DNA of 19,638 nt from DATFQE01 sp035264445 (GTDB lineage Bacteria > Actinomycetota > Thermoleophilia > Gaiellales > Gaiellaceae), in contig DATFQE010000185.1 in NCBI GenBank assembly GCA_035264445.1, positions 1-19,638 of the forward strand, written 5' to 3'. The notes beneath the pieces were generated by a model. It was not told where the DNA came from. It saw nothing but the letters and a program-made list of their open reading frames with translations, and made no database searches. Below are positions 13,361-19,638 of the stretch, piece by piece. Each line of letters begins with the position of its first letter. Within the stretch, counting starts at the first letter, position 1. A program made the position numbers and the translations under genes.

Positions 13361-14961
13361 TATGCCTCGACGCGGTCCTGCGCGAACTGATCTCGCAGCG
13401 CGGTCTTCTTGAACTTCCCGACCGACGTCTTCGGGATCTCGTCCACGAACTCGAACCGGTCGGGGAGCCACCATTTCGGGAACTTCGGTGTCAGGTGCTC
13501 GCGCAGCTGCTCCTCCGTTACCGTCTGCCCCTCCTTGAGCACGATTGCGGCGAGCGGCCGCTCGGCCCACTTCTCGTCCGGGATCGCGATCACGGCCGCC
13601 TCCGCCACGGCCGGATGGGCCATCAACGCGTTCTCGACCTCGACGGACGAGATCCACTCGCCGCCGGACTTGATCACGTCCTTGGAGCGGTCCTTGATCT
13701 GGATGAACCCCTTCGGGTGCATCGAGACGATGTCGCCGGTCTTGAACCAGCCGTCCTCGGTCCAGCGGTCGGCCTGCGACTCGTCCTCGAAGTACCCCGC
13801 GGCCACCCACGGGCCCCGCACTTCGAGCTCGCCCATCGCCTCGCCGTCCCACGCGATCTCCTCGTCGCCCACGCGGGCGCGGATCTCAACGAAGGGCAGC
13901 GGCACGCCCGCCATGGCGACGAAGTCGAGCTGCGTGTCCTGGTCGGCGTCGGCCAGGTCGCCGATGAAGTCGGTCACCGACGCCACCGGCGAGGTCTCGG
14001 TCATCCCCCAGCCCTGGACGACGCTCATTCCGTGCCGCTCCTTGTACGCCGCGATCATCGCGCGCGGGACCGCGGAGCCCCCGACGAGCATCCCCTTCAT
14101 GTGCGAGAGGTCCCATTTGCCGGGGTTGGCGTCGAGGAGCTGAAGCATCCCGAGCCAGATCGTCGGCACACCCGCCGTCCAGGTGACCTTCTCCTGGACG
14201 AAGTCCTCGAGCAGGCTCTCCGGGTCGAGGAACGGCCCGGGGAAGACGAGCTTGGTCCCGAGCATCGCCGCCAGATACGGGTAGCCCCACGCGTTCGCGT
14301 GGAACATCGGGACGACGGGCAGCAGCGTGTCGTTGTGGGCCACGCGCAGGCCGAGCGGAGAGGTGGTCGCGACGCCGAGCGCGTGCAGGACCGTCGAGCG
14401 GTGCGAGTAGACGACGCCCTTGCACCGCCCCGTCGTCCCGCTCGTGAAGCACATCGCCGCGGCGGAGCGCTCGTCGAGCTCGGGATCGCGCCAGTCGTCG
14501 GGCGAGGCCGACGAGAGCAGCTCCTCGTAGCCGTCCTCGACCACGATCACGTGCTCGATCTTGGTCTCGTCCTTGAACTGCTCGAGCAGCGGCAGCAGGC
14601 TCTTGTCGACGATCACCGCCTTGTCGTGCGCGTGGTCGGCGACGTACGAGAGGTCGCTCGGATGCAGGCGCAGGTTCAGCGTGTGGAGGACGAAGCCGCC
14701 GCACGGGATCCCGAAGTAGGCCTCCAGGTGCTGGTAGTGGTTCCAGCACAGCGTCGCCACCCGGTCGCCCGGCTCCAGGCCGAGCCCTTGGAGCGCGACC
14801 GCGAGCTGCTTCGCCCGCCCGGCCATGTCGGCGTACGTGTACCGGTGGAAGCTCTTGTCGGGGAGCCGCGTCACGACCTCCTTGTCCCCGAAGAAGCTCT
14901 CCGCCCGCCGCAGGATCGGCGGCAGCGTCAGCTGGTAGTCGTCCATCATCAGGCCCTGCAT
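13360..14961 (-). CDS. Acyl-CoA synthetase (FadD/AlkK-type, AMP-forming)
   Basis: 533 residues. It activates a carboxylic acid with ATP to acyl-AMP, then to acyl-CoA. Motifs: P-loop TSGTTGRCKG (173-182; the usual Pro is replaced by Cys after Arg), VPMFHANAWG, GWGMTETSP (317-325), DGWFKTGD (403-410), KDVIKSGGEWIS hinge, and PKTSVGKFKK with catalytic Lys516. The full sequence pattern is that of medium/long-chain fatty-acid ligases related to AlkK. ATG 14961 is chosen because GAGGGAGGGACG directly precedes it; a farther upstream start would read through the operator-like palindrome. A 51-base gap with that palindrome separates it from the SDR, so it may have its own control. It supplies the CoA substrates for the cluster. 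Confidence 0.95.
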   Translation of the reverse strand: MQGLMMDDYQLTLPPILRRAESFFGDKEVVTRLPDKSFHRYTYADMAGRAKQLAVALQGLGLEPGDRVATLCWNHYQHLEAYFGIPCGGFVLHTLNLRLHPSDLSYVADHAHDKAVIVDKSLLPLLEQFKDETKIEHVIVVEDGYEELLSSASPDDWRDPELDERSAAAMCFTSGTTGRCKGVVYSHRSTVLHALGVATTSPLGLRVAHNDTLLPVVPMFHANAWGYPYLAAMLGTKLVFPGPFLDPESLLEDFVQEKVTWTAGVPTIWLGMLQLLDANPGKWDLSHMKGMLVGGSAVPRAMIAAYKERHGMSVVQGWGMTETSPVASVTDFIGDLADADQDTQLDFVAMAGVPLPFVEIRARVGDEEIAWDGEAMGELEVRGPWVAAGYFEDESQADRWTEDGWFKTGDIVSMHPKGFIQIKDRSKDVIKSGGEWISSVEVENALMAHPAVAEAAVIAIPDEKWAERPLAAIVLKEGQTVTEEQLREHLTPKFPKWWLPDRFEFVDEIPKTSVGKFKKTALRDQFAQDRVEA

Positions 14962-14981
14962 CGTCCCTCCCTCGCTCGGTC

Positions 14982-14996
14982 TGGGAATCGTTCCCA
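14982..14996. promoter_or_regulatory. Operator-like palindrome before the acyl-CoA synthetase gene
   Basis: TGGGAA-TCG-TTCCCA: perfect six-base arms with a three-base centre, in the only real intergenic gap of the eight-gene cluster, 20 bases before the synthetase ATG. Size and symmetry fit a TetR-type operator. The regulator is not identifiable here; the two operators at the TetR gene have a different core (ACGATCGT). Confidence 0.5.
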
Positions 14997-15012
14997 AAAT
15001 CGTCGAATCCGT

Positions 15013-15810
15013 CTAGTCGCCACGGAGCAGCAGGCGCTCCAACGCGCGGTCACGCGCTCGCGTCGGTAGTCGTTCGACACCGGCGCGGAGCCAGGCATCC
15101 CTCCCGACCAGGTAGCGCGCTCTCGGCCGTGTCGTGGTGAGCGCCTTCTCGATCACCGCAGCAACCGCTTCAGGCGCCGCACCGTTGGCGCCGCGTTCGG
15201 CGGCCACCTTCCTCAGCGCTGCGATGCGCTTGCCGTAGAGCTCCCGGGAGCGGTCGTTCGCGAGCTCGTCGGCTTTCGCCGCCCCCTTGCCCCAGATCGG
15301 AGTCCTGATCGTGCCGGGCTCGACGATCGTGACCCCGATTCCCCACGGGAGAAGCTCGACGCGCAGCGAGTCGGCGAGCGCCTCGAGCGCGTGCTTGGAG
15401 GCGGCGTACGGCCCGAGGAACGGCAGCGCGCTCTTGCCCGCGATCGAGCCGACGAAGACGACGCGACCCCGGGCCCGCCGAAGCGCCGGCGCGAACGCCT
15501 GCGTCACGGCGACCTGGCCGACGACGTTGACCTCGAGCTGTCTTCGGAGCTCGTCGAGCGGCACGTGCTCGAGCGGCATCGCGAGCGCGACGCCGGCGTT
15601 GTTGACGAGCGCGTCGAGCTCGTCGACCGCGCGTGCGGCCGCCTGGATCTGTTCGTCGTCGGTGACGTCGAGCAGCACTTCTTCGGTGCCGGCGGGCGCG
15701 TCCCCGGCGGTGCGCACGCCCGCCAGGACCCGCCAGCCGGAGGCGGCGAGCCGGGTCGCGGTGGCCGCGCCGATCCCGGACGACGCCCCCGTCACGAGCG
15801 CCGTCTTCAC
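15013..15810 (-). CDS. Short-chain dehydrogenase/reductase with extended C-terminus
   Basis: 265 residues from GTG 15810 (GTGA overlap with the R2lox stop). Cofactor loop VTGASSGIG (6-14), Asp in LLDVTDD, NNAGVA, Ser in VGSIAGK, and YAASKHALE with catalytic Tyr and Lys. The segment ADSLRVELLPWGIGVTIVEPG and the longer tail AVIEKALTTTRPRARYLVGRDAWL fit the retinol-dehydrogenase-like or 17-beta-HSD-like SDR group, which handles hydrophobic alcohols such as sterols and retinoids. Substrate unknown. Coupling to R2lox suggests it may oxidise or reduce the product of that oxidase (inference). Confidence 0.9.
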   Translation of the reverse strand: MKTALVTGASSGIGAATATRLAASGWRVLAGVRTAGDAPAGTEEVLLDVTDDEQIQAAARAVDELDALVNNAGVALAMPLEHVPLDELRRQLEVNVVGQVAVTQAFAPALRRARGRVVFVGSIAGKSALPFLGPYAASKHALEALADSLRVELLPWGIGVTIVEPGTIRTPIWGKGAAKADELANDRSRELYGKRIAALRKVAAERGANGAAPEAVAAVIEKALTTTRPRARYLVGRDAWLRAGVERLPTRARDRALERLLLRGD

Positions 15811-16673
15811 AACGCCACCTCCTCGTACGCGGCGCCGCGCCGAATCCGGTCGAGCCGCTTGGCGAATTGGCCCTGTGCGAACTCGGACAGCTCGTCCAGC
15901 CGGACACCGAACGGCGACGTCGGCCCGTAGCCGGCGAACGTCTCCTCGATAAAGGCGAGTGCATGCGGAAGCAGCTCACTCATCCGCGACTCGGCGATCT
16001 CCCACAGCCCCGGGTCACCGTCCACGAGCCGCGACAGCAAGTGGACGCCGTACGCGATGTGGCGCGACTCGTCGCGCTTGACATGCGCGAGGCCTTCCCG
16101 GAGCCCCGGCATCAGCTCGTTCCGCTCGAGGGCGAGGAAGTAGCTCTGGTAGCCGGTCTCGGCGAGCACGCCCTCGACGATCATGTTGTAGGTCACGGCC
16201 GCGCGGATCTGTGCCTCGCGCGAGCGATCGTCGCGGAGCCGGCTCATCGCGGACGGGAGCTCCTCGTAGAAGATCACCCGGTAGCTCGGGGTGTGGAAGC
16301 CGTGCAGGTCGCCGTCGGCGCCGCAGACGTCGTCGAGGAAACGGCGGAAGAATTCGACGTGCTTGCCCTCCTCGAACAGGAACGTCGTCAGGAACAGCTC
16401 TTCCTCGAGCCGGCCCTCCTCGGCGATCACCATGATCAGCGGCAGCAGGTCGAGAGTGACGCCCTCCTCGCCCGCCTGGAACAGCGAGGTGATCTGAAGG
16501 ATCGCGCCCTGCTCGTCGGCGTTCAGCCCGAGCCACAGCTCGCGGTCGCGCGAGAAGTCGATCGCGGCCGGGTCCCAGGCGCCGAGCCGTTTCGCCTTCT
16601 GGTACAGGCGCATCGGCAGTGAGTCGAGGTCGAGGCCTCCTGGACTGGTCGTCCGGAAGGCGGTCCGGCTCAA
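15807..16673 (-). CDS. R2lox: R2-like ligand-binding Mn/Fe oxidase
   Basis: 288 residues, ferritin-like four-helix-bundle oxidase. From TTG 16673 the ligands fall at Glu69, Glu102, His105, Glu167, Glu202 and His205, and the ether cross-link pair at Val72 and Tyr162. These are exactly the numbers I recall for Geobacillus kaustophilus R2lox. Motifs: QAGEEGVT, FEEGKHVEFF, TYNMIVEG, KRDESRHIAYG. The family assembles a mixed Mn/Fe centre, activates O2, and binds a long-chain fatty-acid-like ligand; its physiological substrate is unknown. Start: TTG overlaps the previous stop (TTGA) and supplies the conserved GGLDLDSLP lead. ATG 16613 would remove that lead. The neighbours (two ACAD subunits upstream, SDR and CoA ligase downstream) suggest an acyl or lipid substrate. 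Confidence 0.93.
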   Translation of the reverse strand: MSRTAFRTTSPGGLDLDSLPMRLYQKAKRLGAWDPAAIDFSRDRELWLGLNADEQGAILQITSLFQAGEEGVTLDLLPLIMVIAEEGRLEEELFLTTFLFEEGKHVEFFRRFLDDVCGADGDLHGFHTPSYRVIFYEELPSAMSRLRDDRSREAQIRAAVTYNMIVEGVLAETGYQSYFLALERNELMPGLREGLAHVKRDESRHIAYGVHLLSRLVDGDPGLWEIAESRMSELLPHALAFIEETFAGYGPTSPFGVRLDELSEFAQGQFAKRLDRIRRGAAYEEVAL

Positions 16674-17287
16674 TCGCCGAGCAGGTAGGCCGCGACCTTG
16701 GCCCGCTGCGCCCGCGGGTAACCGCCGTACGCCTGAATCCAGAGCGCGCGCTTGTAGTACTCGTGCAGCACGTGCTCCCAGGTGAAGCCGATGCCGCCGT
16801 GCACCTGGATCGAGCGCTCGCACGCCGCGACGGCCGCATCCGACGCATACGCCTTGGCCGCGGCGATCGCTACGTCCTTCTGCTCGTCGTTCTCGGCGAC
16901 GCACCACGCCGCCCAGTATGCGAGCGAACGGGCGAGCTCGGTCTCGACGTACGTGTCGGCGAGCTGGTGCGAGACGGCCTGGTAGACCCCGATCTTGCGG
17001 CCGAACTGCTCGCGATCGTTCGCGTACGCGACGCCGAGTTCGAGCGCATTCTGCGCAATGCCGACCGCCTCGAGCGCGAGCGCCGCGAGCTTCTCGTCCT
17101 GCGGCCGCGACTCGTCGAAGAGCGACTCGCCGAGGTTCGCGCGGCCGGCCTCCTCGTACAGGACGGCCTGGTCGATGAAACCGAGCTCCGCGGAGGCGAT
17201 GTCGTCGCGGCTCCAGCCGCCGTTTCCGAGCGCCTGGCGGGCCTCGCGGCGGAGCAGCTCCTGCTCGTCGGTGAAGGCGAACTGCAT
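16670..17287 (-). CDS. Half-size acyl-CoA dehydrogenase lacking the middle domain
   Basis: 205 residues against about 370-400 for the family. It opens FAFTDEQELLRREARQAL, then LGFIDQAVLYEEAGRANLGE (about 35-54, the N-terminal helical domain). It then jumps at about 58-70 straight to ALALEAVGIAQNALELGVAYANDREQFGRKIGVYQAVSH, the C-terminal four-helix domain, ending IQVHGGIGFTWEHVLHEYYKRA. The flavin- and substrate-binding beta-barrel and adjoining helices are absent, with the frame intact. It is coupled on both sides: its ATG follows the full-length ACAD stop directly, with GGAG eight bases upstream, and its stop overlaps R2lox. It may be a helper subunit of the full-length ACAD, like the non-catalytic halves of actinobacterial heteromeric FadE pairs (inference). 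Confidence 0.88.
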   Translation of the reverse strand: MQFAFTDEQELLRREARQALGNGGWSRDDIASAELGFIDQAVLYEEAGRANLGESLFDESRPQDEKLAALALEAVGIAQNALELGVAYANDREQFGRKIGVYQAVSHQLADTYVETELARSLAYWAAWCVAENDEQKDVAIAAAKAYASDAAVAACERSIQVHGGIGFTWEHVLHEYYKRALWIQAYGGYPRAQRAKVAAYLLGD

Positions 17288-18382
17288 CTATCTGCTCCGG
17301 GGTAGGCCGAGCACGCGCTCGGCGATGATGTTGCGCAGGATCTCGGACGTGCCGGCCTCGATCGTGTTGCCGCGGCTGCGCAGCTGCTGGTGGCGCCAGT
17401 AGCCGTCGTCCTCGCCCTCGAGGATCTCCATCGCGAGCTTGGTCAGGCGCTGGTTCGCCTCCGACCAGGCCAGCTTGACGGCCGAGCCCTCGGGGCCGGG
17501 GATGCCCGTCTGCATCAGCGTGGTCAGCGCGCGGTAGTTCGTCATCTTCAGCGCCTGCTGGACGATCCACTCTTGCGCGATTCGGTCGCGGACGATCGCG
17601 TCGTGGCCGTTCCTCGACTTCGCGAGGTCGATCAGCTTCTTGACCTGTGACTCGAGCACGCCGCTGAGCGCGAAGCCGAGCGTGCCGCGCTCGTGCAGGA
17701 GCGTCGTCATCGCGACCTGCCAGCCCCCGCCGATCTCGCCGAGCAGGTTCTCGCGCGGGACCTGGACGTCGCTGAGGAAGATCTCGTTGAACTCGGCTTC
17801 GCCCGTGATCTGCCTCAACGGCCGGACCTCGACGCCGGGCGCCTTCATGTCGACGATCAGGTAGGTCAGGCCCGCGTGGCGCTCGGAGTCGGGGTCGCTG
17901 CGCCCGATGAGGATGCAGTGGTCGGCGATGTGAGCGAAGGACGACCAGACCTTCTGGCCGCTGACGACGAAACGGTCGTCCTGGACGTCGATCTTCGTCC
18001 GCACTCCGGAAAGGTCGGAGCCGGCGCCCGGCTCGGAGAAGCCCTGGCACCAGATCTCCTCGGCGGAGACGATCTTCGGGAGGTACCGCTTCTTCTGCTT
18101 CTCGGTGCCGTGCGCCATGATCGTCGGGCCGGCCATGCCGAGCCCGATCACGCCCATGTGCTGCGGCGCGCCGACGCGCGCGAACTCCTCGAGCACGATC
18201 GCCTGGTGGCTGTAGGGCGCTCCCTTGCCGCCGTACTCCTCCGGCCAGGTGAGGCCCGCGTAGCCGGCGTCGTAGAGCTTGCGGCTCCACTCGCGGTGGT
18301 CCCCGGCCGGGAGGTTCTCGTCGAGCCAGCGGCGGACGTCGGCGCGGAACTGGGCCTCGTCGGGGCTGTCGCGCAGGTCCAC
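17288..18382 (-). CDS. Acyl-CoA dehydrogenase, full length
   Basis: 364 residues from GTG 18382. Complete ACAD: N-terminal helices with LTWPEEYGGKG (44-54), flavin-domain signature QGFSEPGAGSDL (113-124), VSGQKVWSSFAH (140-151), and C-terminal domain ending RGNTIEAGTSEILRNIIAERVLGLPR. The canonical Glu of YEGT is Ala here (EAGT). The likely base is Glu231 in LLHERGTLG, the helix-G position used by isovaleryl-CoA dehydrogenase. This fits the actinobacterial FadE group acting on bulky or branched acyl-CoAs and often working as heteromers. The next gene is a domain-deleted ACAD, the likely partner. First gene of the cluster, divergent from the AidB-like gene across 18 bases. Confidence 0.93.
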   Translation of the reverse strand: MDLRDSPDEAQFRADVRRWLDENLPAGDHREWSRKLYDAGYAGLTWPEEYGGKGAPYSHQAIVLEEFARVGAPQHMGVIGLGMAGPTIMAHGTEKQKKRYLPKIVSAEEIWCQGFSEPGAGSDLSGVRTKIDVQDDRFVVSGQKVWSSFAHIADHCILIGRSDPDSERHAGLTYLIVDMKAPGVEVRPLRQITGEAEFNEIFLSDVQVPRENLLGEIGGGWQVAMTTLLHERGTLGFALSGVLESQVKKLIDLAKSRNGHDAIVRDRIAQEWIVQQALKMTNYRALTTLMQTGIPGPEGSAVKLAWSEANQRLTKLAMEILEGEDDGYWRHQQLRSRGNTIEAGTSEILRNIIAERVLGLPRSR

Positions 18383-18400
18383 GGGGCTTAGCCTATAGCC
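18383..18400. promoter_or_regulatory. 18-bp divergent promoter region between two ACAD genes
   Basis: Two GTG starts face away from each other across 18 bases. On the minus strand TAGGCT (18395-18390) lies seven bases before GTG 18382; on the plus strand TAGCCT (18389-18394) lies six bases before GTG 18401. The two boxes occupy the same bases, read from opposite strands. No Shine-Dalgarno site fits, so both messages are probably leaderless. Confidence 0.5.
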
Positions 18401-19638
18401 GTGGTTACCGTCGGTACCACCCAGCTCGACGCGCTCGTCGCGGAATGCGAAGCGAATCCGCCGCGGCTCGTCGACGGCGAAGTCGAGTTCCATCCGGCCT
18501 ACCACGCTGCCGGCCGGCTCGTCTGGTCGACCGGCGTCGTGGGCGCTCCGGCGCGCGAGCAGGCGTCGCTGTTCTTCGAGCTGGCGCAGGCCGGCGAGGG
18601 CGGCCACGCGTGCCCGGTGGTCTGCACGGCCGGCCTCGTGCGCGCGTTGCGGTCTCGCGCTTCCGAGGAGCTGCGCTCGCGGTTCCTGCCGCCGCTGCTC
18701 TCGATCGACTACGACGACGCCGCGCGCGGCGCCCAGTTCCTGACGGAGCGGCACGGTGGGTCGGACGTGGGCGCCAACCGCGTCGAGGCCGTTCCCGGGG
18801 CGGACGGGTGGCGGCTGTACGGCGAGAAGTGGTTCTGCTCGGTCGCGGACGCGGACCAGTTCCTCGTCACGGCGCGCCCCCGCGGTGCGCCGGACGGGAC
18901 GCGTGGGATCGGCTGCTTCCTCGTGCCGCGCTCGGGCGGCGGCTTCCGGATCCGGAAGCTGAAGGACAAGCTCGGGACGCGGGCGCTGGCGACGGGCGAG
19001 ATCGAGTTCGAGGGCGCCGGCGCCTACGCGCTCGGGCCGCTCGAGGAGGGGTTCGTCACCGCGGTCAATGTCCTGAACACGTCTCGCTGGCTGAACGCGG
19101 TCGGCTCGGCCGGGCTGATGCGGCGCGCGGCCGACGAGGCGCGCGCCTTCGCCGCGGAGCGTGTGGCGTTCGGCCGGCCGATCGACGGCTTCCCGCTGGT
19201 CCGCGAGAACCTCGCGGTGATGCGCACGGAGGCCGCGGCCGCGTTCGCCTCGTCGCTGCACCTGACGGAGCTCGTCGCGCGCATCGACGAAGGCACGGCC
19301 ACCGGCGAGGACGTCGCCTGGCACCGCATCCTCGTCAACGCGAACAAGTTCGTGACGTCGCTCGCCGCCACGAAGGTGTGCCGGCGCGGGATCGAGACTC
19401 TCGGCGGCAACGGCACGATCGAGGACTTCTCGCCGCTCCCGCGGTTGTACCGCGACGCGATCGTCTTCGAGAGCTGGGAGGGGACGCACAACGTCCTCTG
19501 CGCCCAGATCCTGCGCGACCTGGTGAAGCTGGACGCCGTCGACCTCGTGGCCGCTCGAGCGCATGCGCCCGAGGAGCTCCGAGCGCGGCTTCGTCGCTCT
19601 CTCGACGAACCGGAGTGGGGCGCGCTCCACGGCCGCCG
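18401..19638 (+). CDS. AidB-like acyl-CoA dehydrogenase, cut by window edge
   Basis: The frame opens at GTG 18401 and is still open at the window end; at least 412 residues. The sequence follows the AidB/isovaleryl-CoA-dehydrogenase-like branch: GHACPVVCTAGLVRAL, the flavin-domain motif FLTERHGGSDVGAN, LYGEKWFCSVADADQFLV, RGIGCFLVPR-type segment, LGTRALATGEIEF, and ETLGGNGTIEDFSPLPRLYRDA. It ends in SWEGTHNVLCAQIL, where Glu360 is the canonical catalytic Glu. AidB itself is a DNA-alkylation-response flavoprotein with weak dehydrogenase activity; here the context favours acyl-CoA metabolism, and the C-terminal extension that binds DNA in AidB cannot be judged. Divergent from the ACAD/R2lox cluster. 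Confidence 0.9.
   Translation, partial: MVTVGTTQLDALVAECEANPPRLVDGEVEFHPAYHAAGRLVWSTGVVGAPAREQASLFFELAQAGEGGHACPVVCTAGLVRALRSRASEELRSRFLPPLLSIDYDDAARGAQFLTERHGGSDVGANRVEAVPGADGWRLYGEKWFCSVADADQFLVTARPRGAPDGTRGIGCFLVPRSGGGFRIRKLKDKLGTRALATGEIEFEGAGAYALGPLEEGFVTAVNVLNTSRWLNAVGSAGLMRRAADEARAFAAERVAFGRPIDGFPLVRENLAVMRTEAAAAFASSLHLTELVARIDEGTATGEDVAWHRILVNANKFVTSLAATKVCRRGIETLGGNGTIEDFSPLPRLYRDAIVFESWEGTHNVLCAQILRDLVKLDAVDLVAARAHAPEELRARLRRSLDEPEWGALHGR

Noticed and set aside
13495..15069. 524-codon plus-strand frame opposite the acyl-CoA synthetase
   Set aside because: It mirrors the synthetase codons, is rich in Arg, His, Asp and Val, and shows no domain; the minus-strand gene has full AMP-ligase motifs.
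16674..18290. Apparent long N-terminal extension of R2lox on the minus strand
   Set aside because: It overlaps both ACAD genes in another frame, is Arg-rich with no domain, and the exact R2lox residue numbering fits TTG 16673.
18383..19630. Apparent long N-terminal extension of the full-length ACAD (780 codons)
   Set aside because: It is the reverse strand of the AidB-like gene; ACAD homology begins at GTG 18382.
1..19638. CRISPR array, defence system, phage or IS element
   Set aside because: No regularly spaced repeats, nuclease, integrase or transposase coding sequence was seen; palindromes are isolated pairs.

Overview
This is a GC-rich, densely packed, entirely accessory-metabolism window. 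It carries 22 protein genes: 20 complete and two cut by the window edges. No rRNA, tRNA, CRISPR array, insertion sequence or phage gene is visible. Three signs point to a high-GC actinobacterium, probably a soil Thermoleophilia-type lineage (inference, not proven): many GTG/TTG starts, apparent leaderless promoters, and an F420-type luciferase-like oxidoreductase beside many acyl-CoA dehydrogenases (ACADs), SDRs and an R2lox protein. The theme is activation and beta-oxidation-like breakdown of fatty, branched or otherwise unusual carboxylic acids.

Layout. (1) 1-1975, plus strand: 3' end of a thiolase, an alpha/beta hydrolase and a haloalkane-dehalogenase-like hydrolase, tightly coupled. (2) 1976-2140: convergent intergenic region with two copies of a GGGGTCTGACCCC-centred palindrome. 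(3) 2141-3212: a glyoxalase-fold (VOC) gene (minus) and a TetR regulator (plus), divergent, sharing an 85-bp control region with two 19-bp operator-like repeats. (4) 3209-8409, minus strand: seven-gene, mostly stop/start-overlapping operon in the order LLM oxidoreductase, SDR, small methyltransferase, APH-type kinase, DUF6285-like small protein, histidine phosphatase, metallophosphoesterase. (5) 8429-10650, plus strand: an ACAD11-like ACAD and an NADP-dependent MDR reductase, divergent from operon 4 across only 19 bp. (6) 10651-11403: a small HTH-like protein bracketed by two copies of a 21-bp palindrome, and a small two-helix membrane protein. (7) 11390-18382, minus strand: eight-gene cluster in the order ACAD, a very short ACAD lacking its middle domain, R2lox, SDR, acyl-CoA synthetase, quinone-oxidoreductase-like MDR, SDR, PaaI-type thioesterase. 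(8) 18401 to the edge, plus strand: AidB-like ACAD, divergent from operon 7 across 18 bp.

How the genes may work together. Operons 4 and 5 jointly hold the parts that in human ACAD10/ACAD11 are fused (APH kinase plus ACAD), and that in the Pseudomonas putida levulinate pathway are separate (LvaA kinase, LvaB small partner, LvaC ACAD, LvaD SDR). The simplest reading is a 4-hydroxyacyl-CoA pathway: phosphorylate the 4-hydroxyl, eliminate phosphate on the ACAD, then finish by beta-oxidation with SDR and thiolase. Operon 7 looks like a second acyl-CoA route: ligase, two ACAD subunits, SDRs, MDR reductase and thioesterase. The R2lox there has all six metal ligands and the Val-Tyr cross-link pair in exactly the published numbering, which places this orphan oxidase in an acyl-CoA context. 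All pathway assignments are inferred from domains and neighbourhood.
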